A stretch of DNA of 64,000 nucleotides from Micractinium sp. NFX-FRZ. Taxonomy: Eukaryota > Chlorophyta > Trebouxiophyceae > Chlorellales > Chlorellaceae. A model generated the notes under the pieces. It did no database searches. It was not told where the DNA came from and worked only from the letters and a program-made list of their open reading frames with translations. Where the stretch lies: positions 62,001 to 126,000 of the forward strand of contig JAPTJF010000106.1 in the NCBI GenBank assembly GCA_029339195.1, in the 5' to 3' direction. A program made the position numbers and the translations under genes. Each line of letters begins with the position of its first letter. Position 1 is the stretch's first letter. Positions 55,957 to 64,000 of this stretch are shown one piece after another.

Positions 55957-58358
55957 ATGGCAGCACTCGGGACACTCGCTCAGGCGCTCAGGCCTTCCGC
56001 CACCTCTGTGGCGGCCGCCTCAGCGGCCAGCCGCGCTGGTTCCACGGCTGCCTTCCGCCCGGCGCCCGCCAAGCAGACGCTGGCCGGCAAGAGCCTGTCA
56101 CACAACGCGCGGAGCTTCTCCGCCTCTGCTGCGGCCACCGATGCCCCCCCTGCGCCGGTGGTGGCCACCGCCCCCTCTGTGTGAGCCCCTGGGCGGGTTG
56201 TATGGCTGGGCGGGGTGCCGGCGGCATGTGGCGGCGCCATGCGGGCCGGCCGCCGCGCGGGCGGGCCGCTGGAAGCAGCCAGACTTGGTTGCTGCGCACC
56301 CCTCCCTCATGCCTGCTTTGCCGCCCCTCTGCCACGCCATTGCAGCGACTCTGAGCGCGAGGCGCGCAGCATCAACGACCACGGCCTGCAGTTCAAGTTC
56401 CTGGTGCCCGCCACCGTCGTGGGTGCTGTGCTGGGCCGCGGCGGCGCCAGCGTGGCGGCCATCAAGCGCGAGACGGGCGCCTACGTCCAGTTCACCCGCC
56501 CCGGCACCGCCACCAACTCCCCCAAGGAGCGCATGATGATTGTGGCGGTGGAGCGCCGCGACCAGCTGGCCAAGGCCGTGGAGATGATCTTCCAGGTGGG
56601 TGCTGGGCAGGTGCTGGGAGCGCTCAACCGCTGGGCAGCGCAGGCTGCGGGTTTGGCTGAGGTTGCTGCCTGCAGTATGCCGGATCACGTGGTGCTTGGC
56701 ATTGTGCTGGGTGCCGTGATTTGCCTGCTGGCCCATGGGCCTGGGCGCAGCCGGCAGCGCGCGCCCCTGCTGCCGTGCCGGCACTGAATGAACGTTGCGC
56801 TGTGCTGTGCAGGCCATGGAGCGTGAGGGCGCCCTGGACAAGATGCGCACCAAGCAGTTTGCCCCCGACAAGTTCTTCTTCCAGCAGGTGTGCCGGTGGT
56901 ACATACAGAAACAGCTTTGAGGAATGGCAGGGGGAGGGGGTGCATGTGGGGCATGCAGGCCGGGTGGCGAGCAGACGCCAGCACTGGCGGCACGGGCGAG
57001 GGCTTTTTGGCCTGCAGCGGCCTGCGCACCTCCCGCCCCTGCTGCGCCCCATCCCCTGCCTGTACTGCCACAGGTCGTCCCCGCCACTCAGCTGCCCCTG
57101 CTGCTCCCGCGCCTTTTCCCCAGCCCTCCCCCCCCCAGCCAAAGACCCGCCTTTCTTTGTGCACCTCACCGTTTTTTACTCAAAACCACAAACCCCGCAG
57201 GTCATCCCCGCCATGTGTGCCGGCAAGGTCATGGGCCCCGGCGGCGAGGCGATCAAGAGCATGTCTGAGCGCACCGGGTGCAGCGTGGTGGTGGAGGGCA
57301 AGTCGCCCAACGCCGCCTTTGTGCCCTTCCGCCTGGTCAACTACCTGGCGCCCACGCCCGCACAGATTGCTGCCGCGGTGGCAGAGGTGGTGGAGCTGGT
57401 CTGCCAGGAGGACAAGTACGAAGCAAGTGAGTGGGGAGGCTGGAACGAAGGACGCAGAAGGCACTGTGTTGGTTGGTGTCTGCCGGGGTGTGGCCGAGGC
57501 GATGGAGCTGGTCTGCCCGCAGGACGCGTAACGAAGTGAACGGGTCGTCTGGAGGACACGTGGAAAGGGACATTGCACCTGCGAGATTACGTTCTCCTCG
57601 CCACTGCGGCGTTTCTCCCATCTGACTTCCCACCGCGCCTCCTCCTCGCCTGCAGCCATCCGGGAGCTCACCTCTGTGTGCTTCCGCATCATTGAGATCC
57701 CGGAGCGGCGCGTGGGCGCCCTGCTGGGCCCCTCTGGCTCGCACATCAAGAACCTGCAGGAGGTGCTGCGCTGCAAGATGGGCGTGGCAGACAACTCCAG
57801 CAAGCCTGGCTCCCGCTTTGTGAGGTGTGCGTGTGTGCTTGTGTGGGCAGTGTTGTCGACAGGAAGGGGTTGTGCGGGTTTTTTAGAGAGCACGTTGTGT
57901 GGCGGTGTTTGACAGAACGGGGTGTGCGTGTGCTTGAGAGGATGGTATGGTGTGTATTTGTGTGTGCCTGTGTGTGTGAGAATTGCGCGCAGCAGTGGGG
58001 GTTTGTGCGGGATGGTAGGGCCTGGGGGGAGACGAGCGGCATCACGTCTGTGCATCACGGGCGTGCGCACTAAGCACCGGCGCTCGCCGCCCTGCTGCCC
58101 CGACCCCCACCTGCCCCCTCTCACTCTCTCCGCCCCTCCTGCCCCCTCCTCCCCTGCTCTGTTTGCTGCAGCATCTGGGGCGCGCCGCTCAACGTGAAGG
58201 TTGCGGTGGATGTTGTCATGCTGGCCACCGGCCTCCTGCAGGCGCAGCTAGCGGCAGAGGCGGCGACGCCGCCCGGCACGCCGCGCAGCAGCAGCGTGCG
58301 CTTCCCCAGCAGCCTCTCACCCTCGGTGACCCCTTCGGTCAACGGCGACGCAGAGTGA
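55957..58358 (+). CDS. Three-KH-domain RNA-binding protein with targeting presequence
   Basis: 376 residues. Exons: 55957-56180, 56346-56595, 56813-56887, 57201-57426, 57656-57824, 58172-58358. Three KH domains are marked by their GXXG loops: GRGG in VLGRGGASVAAIKRETG, GPGG in VMGPGGEAIKSMSERTG and GPSG in LLGPSGSHIKNLQEVL, the arrangement of PCBP/NOVA-type single-stranded RNA binders. The first 75 residues are Ala/Ser/Arg-rich, lack acidic residues and contain NARSFSASAAA, resembling a mitochondrial (or plastid) presequence. That is unusual for this family and suggests an organellar RNA role. The upstream in-frame sequence lacks a better ATG context, so 55957 is chosen. A Ser/Pro-rich tail ends the protein. 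Confidence 0.8.
57480..57532 (+). repeat. Donor-side exon-edge echo, KH gene exon 4
   Basis: 'atggagctggtctgcccgca' followed by 'ggacgcgtaacgaagtga' mirrors 'gtggagctggtctgccagga' and 'ggacaagtacgaagcaagtg' at the true exon end (57389-57430). The copy carries a stop and lost its donor. Confidence 0.85.
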
Positions 58359-59896
58359 TGAGCTGGCGCTCGATGAGCTGGCCCCTGGATGGTGCCCAGC
58401 CCAGGCTGGCTGCAAGCGAGGCGTCGGGCCTCGCGCGCACATTTGCGCCGCGTGCCTGCAGCCTTCTTCGTGCCGGACCCCTTGGCTGTTGCCGCCACCA
58501 GCCTTGCGGCGCCGCCTGCTCGCCCCCGCCCTCACACCCCACCCTCTTACACGCCGCGTGCCGCTGCCCCTCAGCCCTTCTTGATCCTCCCCCTCCCCCG
58601 ACCGGTGAGGGGGCGGCTCTGTATGCCGATGCTCCCCTGAAATCTCTTTCTGCACCCCCCCGGCAGCGCCTCCCGTGGCAGGCGGGCTAGGCAGCATGCC
58701 CCTGCGCCCCACCCTCTCCCTTCCTGCTCCCCCCCCCCCCCCCTTCCCCTGCTATTATCTGTTAGTTTTGTTGCTCGTTTGTTGTCCGCTCGCTTTACCA
58801 TCGACCCACCCCTAGGCTAGGAGCAGCACTGCATCATCTTTCTCTAGGAGGCTGGATTCCGCTTCCTTCCCGCAGCACCAGCACGCCCATCGCCCTGGCG
58901 CGGCGGGCAGTGGCCGATCCGCCCTCCTCCCCTCTCGGCTTCCAACCCAACGCAAAGCATTTTATTACCCTCCCCTCCCCCCCCTTCATGATGTTGCCAC
59001 ACACCGCCTGACGCCGCCCTCCCCCTGCTGTTGCACGGCTCCCTGCCACTTACCACCGCCGTGTAAGGAGGAAACGATCGGCAGCAAGTGGGGCTTCTCA
59101 GAGGGGTGGGGATGACCCTTTCATTAGTAGACTGGTCCCGCATGGATGAGGAGACCCGCTGCCCCTGCTACACCCGCCCCACAACAGGGCCCTTGCAGTG
59201 CCTTGGCGAGGCGGCGTCTGTGGCGTGGTGCTGCTGGTGTTATCGGTGCCGCCGCGGGCGTTCTTGCTTGCCACTACCATGTCGCTATTGTTTTCACTCT
59301 TGACCAATGCCGAAAGCCACCGTCACGGATGCTCCCGGTCGACCACAGAAAGCGGGGCCGATGCTTTGCAGCTTCCAACGCGGTGAGGTCAAGTGCGGTG
59401 AACGCCTGCGAAGGCAGCTATCGATCGAACCAGTGCGCATGCCGTAGGCAATCCTTGCAGGCAAGTGCACTGCGCAAGGGACCCGTGCAAGTGCCAGCAC
59501 TGCCTCTTCCCGCTTGCTCGGCAAAAGCCCTCCTTCAGAATCTCGCGTGATGCATATCGAAGCTGATATTGTGTGAGAGCCGCGCGTGTGTAGCCCGCCC
59601 TGACGTAGCAGGCCAAGCCTGCGGCAGGCTGCCCCTGCCTCGCCTCGGCGGCGCCAACTTGATGGAACTGCTGCAGGGTGGTCTGCAGCAGAGGCCGCCT
59701 GAACCCTTTCTCTTTCTATCGCCCTCCTGCAGAACCAACGACACTCTGGAAGACAGGCACTTCCCTCCATCAGCCGCCCCCACACCCGCCCGCCTGCCGG
59801 CCTCCTGCCCGGCCCCAGAGGCTGCGCCGCCACTGCCGCTCCCCACATGAGCCGCCTGCACTAGCAGCAACTGCCAGCCGCGCAAGCAGCAGCAGC
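58359..59896. other. Intergenic spacer, 1.5 kb
   Basis: Pyrimidine-rich just after the KH stop, with a run of C at about 58730-58743. TGTAA near 59062 is a distal poly(A) candidate. No convincing exon; the right end should hold the promoter and 5' UTR of the armadillo gene. Confidence 0.4.
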
Positions 59897-62485
59897 ATGG
59901 CCATCAATCCCATGGCAGCCATCACCGCCCTGGCGACCATGGCAAAGCAGCTCAAGGCGGCCATGGAGGCCGCTGTCGATAATGAGCAGGATGCCGTGCA
60001 TCTGTTTGAACGCCTGCGGGACAACTCCCACCTCATCACCGCCGCCCTGCTGGAGGGACTGAGCAGCGCCAATCCACACTTGCAGGTCAGAAGAATGTTC
60101 ATCTGGTGGTTGGATCCCTGCCAAGCCGAGCTGGCTGCACGGCAGAAGTTGTTACACTAGTTGCTTGCAACTTGCGGGGTGTTGCCTTGCGCCTGCTGCC
60201 TTGCAACACGCTCCCACCCGTTCCTCTTGGCGACCACCCAACCTGCGCCCATCCACCCGCCCGCCGCCCCGCCTCCCCCGCAGTGCCACAACCCCTCGCC
60301 CTGCTGCTGCCACCAATCCATGCTCAGTGACACATGCTGCTTGGCCTCCCCGTCTGTCCGGTTTCACCCGCAGGCCGCGATCCACAACACGCTCCAGCGC
60401 ATCACAGACAGCCTGATGCAGGCACGCAACACCATCTACCAACACCTCATCTCCAAATGGTGAGCCTCTGATTCACTACCTTGAGCTTCATAATATTCAT
60501 GCAATCAGTGGGCAATCAGGCGTGCCATGCGTGGCGTTGGCACTGGATGCACCACCGTCTGACGCACGGCAAATGCGATGCATGCGCCAGCGGGCGTGAA
60601 CTGTCTGTAGGAGGAGTGTAGGGCCCGAGCTGTGTGCCCCACAACGCCGGCCTTGCTGAGCGGCGTGATCCCCTGCTGACCAGTGCCCGCCCTGCATCAC
60701 TGCTGCTGCGCAGGATGGGAGGCCGGCTGTCGTTCGGCAACCTGGGTGGCCTCATCCGGGCACACGAGATTCAGCGGCAGCTGAAGCGAGCACACGAGCG
60801 GCTGGACCGTGACCTGGCAGACCTCAGAGGGTTGGTCAGCTTGGAGACGTGGCGGCTGGTGAGCCAGGAGGACACAGCAGCAGCAGCAGCAGCAGCAGCG
60901 GCAGCAGCAGCAGGAGGAAGAGGAAAAGGAGGAGGAGGAGGAGCAGATGCGGAGGCGGCGGGGCGACTGCCAGCAGAGGCTGCTGATCAGCTTGCGGAGC
61001 TGCGGGCGGTGGCGGAGCTGAGGGTGCCTTCCGGGGCTGCTGCCAAGGTGAGGCTAGGCTGCTGGCGTGTGCTTCGGAGCGGGGGGCGCAGTTGGTGTTT
61101 CGGAGCAGGCGCAGAGCCGGGCATGCTGTGCTGTGAGCAGGGCGGCGCACGGTGGGCTGTTGCGAGGGGGCATGTGTTGTTGAGCGCCCGGGCGTGCTGC
61201 CCTATGCAGACTGTGGTGCTCTACCTTGCTCCAACACGTCAGCTGCTGTGCTGCGTTCGCCGGCCCCATGGCCACTGGCGCCCCGCTGGCCCCCATCGGT
61301 GCCCCTGCACCGCCTGCTGGGTGCGTCCCATGACTTCGTGTTGTATACAGGGTTTTATGAATCGCAAGCCCACCCACAGACTCCTCACTCAACCACGCAG
61401 GCTTAACGAACCCCATGCCTCTTCAGGTTGTAAAGGAGGTCGCCCGCCTGGTAGTGGGCTCGCCCCGGGCCCAGCAGGCAGCTGCCGGGAAGCTGCGCAG
61501 CCAGGCGCTGGACTGCTCTGCACAACGCGAGGCGCTCACAGCAGCAGGCGGCATACCCGTGCTGGTGCAGCTGCTGAGCGGCAGCAGCAGCGAGGCGGTG
61601 CAGCGTGACGCAGCCGCGCTGCTGGCCAGCCTGGCAGCTGACGGGGCGGCCAACCAGGCGGTGATGATAGTTGTGGGAGGCATTCAGGCGCTCACCAGCC
61701 TGCTGCTCAGCAGCAGCCCTGTGCTGCAGGATGCTGCGGCCGCGACGCTGCATGTCCTGGCGTGTGACAGCCGCCCAGCGGACGCGGCAGGTGTGTCAGG
61801 CGGCGTTGCTGCTCTGGTGAGGCTGCTGGCGGACGGACGGCAGATGGCTCAGGAGCCGGCGGCTGTCGCTCTGGCATCCCTGGCAGCAGCAGATTTGGCA
61901 CACCCGCAGGCGGGCTGCCAGCGCAGGCAGTCCTACCAGCCGTCCATCGTGTCAGGCGGGGGCGTGCCGGCGCTTGTGCGCGCTCTGGGTGCCGACCGTG
62001 AGGCCACGCGGGAGGGCGCAGCTGCAGCGCTCTGCTGCATGGCTTCGGTCAGCCGCCCCAACCGGGGGAAGATCCAAGAGGCAGGCGGCATTCCGGTGCT
62101 GGTGCAGCTTCTCGGCTGCAGCGGGGAGGTGGCACAGAGTCACGCCATTGCTGCCCTCACGGCTCTTGCCGACAACAGCCCCTCCAACAAGGCAGCCATT
62201 GCAGCGGCGGGCGGCATCCCCGCGCTGGTGCGCCTGCTGGGCAGCAGCGGTGAGGCGGTGCAGGAGGGTGCGGCGGCGGCGCTGGGCGCTCTGGCTGGGG
62301 GCTACCCGCCCAACAAGACGGCCATTGCAGCAGCGGGGGGTATCGAGGCCCTGGTGCGGCTGCTGGGCAGCAGCAGCGTGGCTGTGCAGGATCAGGCCGG
62401 GCCTGCGCTTGATGCGCTGGCTCTGAATCATCCGGAGAACCGGCGGGCCATTGCCACAGCGTGCGGCATCGCCATCCAGGAATGA
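59897..62485 (+). CDS. Helical-bundle plus armadillo-repeat protein
   Basis: 555 residues, exons 59897-60085, 60374-60459, 60714-61047, 61427-62485. The first 150 residues are helical (QLKAAMEAAVDNEQDAVHLF; then SFGNLGGLIRAHEIQRQLKR) and resemble the four-helix HeLo/MLKL N-terminal type domain found in some plant cell-death and ARM proteins. A poly-Ala/Gly linker follows. The last exon codes for about eight armadillo repeats, with repeated AAGGIPVLVQLL, AAGGIPALVRLLGSS and NKAAIAAAGG signatures forming a protein-binding superhelix. The last repeat ends at the stop. Function is unknown; by analogy it may be a scaffold or defence-type adaptor, but that is inference. The paralogue at 63573 lacks the first intron. 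Confidence 0.75.
60878..60915 (+). repeat. (AGC)n tract coding poly-Ala
   Basis: About a dozen AGC/GCA triplets in the linker between the helical and ARM domains of the armadillo protein. Confidence 0.85.
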
Positions 62486-63527
62486 AGGTTACTATCATGC
62501 CCGCTCATTGCTCTTGTGCCGCCAAGTGTGGATCGGCGGCTGCTCGGCCAGCAAAGCGCACAGCTTTGTGGCTTGACCACCTGCTGCCGGCGGCCCTGGC
62601 AGCACCAGTTTTGTTTGCACCTTCCAGCCCGCCAGCGACACTGCCCACCCTGCTTTTTAAACTTGTATCACTGCACCTCCTAAAGCATCTCCCAGGATTG
62701 CAAGCCGCTTGTGTGCATGCTCACCTTTGGCGAATGCATGACAATAACCCTTACTACTTTGTGCACTCCCCGCCCTGTGCCTTCCCTGCACCACGCAACC
62801 GATGCCACCGCGTCAGCACCGCCGTCGAGCATTCCAGATACGAGTCAGATATTGCGTGTTGACATCATCTGCCAGCCGCTCCTCTAGGATGTAAAACAAT
62901 AGGCGATGACGGCCCTTTGCAATAAGCAAGCACTGCACTGGCAGCTTGGATTCTGCCGCGCAAGGTACTGTTGGGGTACTGCACGGCGCAAGCTGCGTCA
63001 ATGGATGGTATTTGATGGACCGGTGTCAACCGATGCCTTCACAGGAAGGTTAATGGCTTCCCTATCAGGCGCGGGTCTGTGCGATCGCGAGGACAGTTGG
63101 GCTCACTTGACAACTTCCGTGCAGCTCCCTACCGCGTTCCTGCTTGCTAGCTTATCATCCGAGCTGCGCTACGCATCTCAATGTCTTGGCAGCAACCTGC
63201 ACGCGAAGCAATCCAAGTAGCGACATCCCGTCAGGCGAGGTCAGTCTAAACTCGCAAGCCTGAAGAGGCCGCGCCCGCCTTGCTGCCAATCGATGAAAAC
63301 CTAGCTGCGTAGCGATGAGATGGGAGGGGCTGTGCGCGTGCGCAGCCGCTGGTGACGGTGTGCCGCCAGCGGCGGCGGCAACCCTGGGCGGCACCCCCCT
63401 GCGCTTTCATAATCGGGCAGGAGCGCACAGCTGTGCTCTGATCCAGCAGTATCGTCACCTCTGCCTGCCCCCACTTCTCATTTAAGGTGCTCACCGCTGC
63501 CGCCGCCTCCCCCTGCCTTCAGGACCA

Positions 63528-63563
<36 letters not shown>

Positions 63564-63572
63564 GCACCAACC
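62486..63572. other. Spacer between the tandem helical/ARM genes
   Basis: Nothing resembling an exon. TGTAA near 62886 may end the upstream transcript. The segment 62850-63250 is lower in GC than the rest of the window. Confidence 0.4.
63526..63562 (+). repeat. (ACGC)n microsatellite in the 5' leader
   Basis: Nine uninterrupted ACGC units end 10 bases before the start codon at 63573, so they would lie in the 5' UTR or core promoter. Confidence 0.95.
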
Positions 63573-63871
63573 ATGCAGGAGGCCGAGGCTGTGGCACTGG
63601 TGCTAGCTGTGGTGGAATCTGTGCAGCAGCTGAAGGCCACCCTGCACGTGGTGGCTCCCCGCAGCAAGGAGGCCGTGCATCTGTTTGAGCGCCTGGCAAA
63701 CAACGCTCACCTGCTGGCTGCCGGGGTGTACGAGGCGCTGCACGGTGGGGCCAGCGGCGGCAGCGGCAGCAGCGTGGGCGTGGGCGGCGGCCCCCACACC
63801 ACGCTGGAAGGGGTGCAGCGGACGCTGGCTAGCGCACGCGACGACGCATTCCGGCGCCTGCTGGCACCTTG
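63573..63871 (+). CDS. Tandem paralogue of the helical/ARM protein, first exon only
   Basis: One exon of 99 complete codons (plus two bases of Trp) that ends with a GTGAGC donor at 63872, followed by intron to the window edge. It matches the N-terminal helical domain of the neighbour: KEAVHLFERLANNAHLLAAG versus QDAVHLFERLRDNSHLITAA, and both exons break inside the codon of a final Trp. The neighbour has an extra intron that is missing here; a Gly/Ser-rich loop (GGASGGSGSSVGVGGG) is unique to this copy. Armadillo repeats are expected beyond the window but cannot be seen. Confidence 0.75.
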
Positions 63872-64000
63872 GTGAGCAGTTTGTTGAACCCTGCTGGTCT
63901 GACTGCTGTGAGTGAGTGCCCAGGCAACGTCGTAGCAGCGCCATTGCCTGGTCAGCAGCCGGTAGCTGCTGGGAGCAGCGGGGCGCTAGGCCAGCCATGC

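Noticed and set aside
59420..59450. tRNA-like TCGAACC motif
   Set aside because: No acceptor stem, A box or cloverleaf could be formed around it; no tRNA gene was found anywhere in the window.

Overview
This is a nuclear contig from a green alga. The sequence is strongly GC-rich and intron-dense: almost every gene is split into short exons with GT-AG or occasional GC-AG introns. TGTAA poly(A)-type signals follow several stops, and a plant/Chlorella-type TTTAGGG telomere motif sits inside one intron. The protein set (VPS39, LRR secretory proteins, an RbcX-like chaperone, a plastid hydrolase) points to a Trebouxiophyceae alga such as Chlorella or Micractinium. The genus is an inference; the eukaryotic algal origin is secure.

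Layout, left to right. 178-4924 (-) plastid alpha/beta hydrolase, 3' end off the window. 5375-14255 (+) VPS39/VAM6 tethering subunit. 14659-17899 and 18950-22885 (+) a tandem pair of secreted LRR proteins. 23218-26751 (+) an F-box plus von Willebrand A protein. 28148-31107 (+) an RbcX-like plastid protein. 32329-35304 (-) a TLC-domain membrane protein, divergent from 35560-43553 (+) cysteinyl-tRNA synthetase. 44344-46731 (+) a membrane-anchored PAN/apple-like protein containing an 8-nt exon. 47392-48879 (-) a UBE2E-type ubiquitin-conjugating enzyme. 49293-54452 (-) a 731-residue coiled-coil protein. 55957-58358 (+) a three-KH-domain RNA-binding protein with a targeting presequence. 59897-62485 (+) a helical-bundle plus armadillo-repeat protein, and 63573 onward (+) the first exon of its tandem paralogue. 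The genes do not form a pathway; they are independent housekeeping and lineage-specific loci. Gene models were built by hand by joining phase-consistent exons, so coordinates are exact only where splice sites are as I read them.

The most striking feature is not a gene. In at least 20 introns of most genes, the edge of the neighbouring exon, together with its splice site, is repeated one to three times inside the intron as a decayed copy (here called an exon-edge echo). Donor-side echoes lie downstream of the true exon end; acceptor-side echoes lie upstream of the true exon start. Two of the four introns that differ in position between the tandem LRR paralogues carry such echoes, and one echo pair flanks an inverted telomere-like insert. 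This looks like intron creation or lengthening by tandem duplication, caught at several stages.
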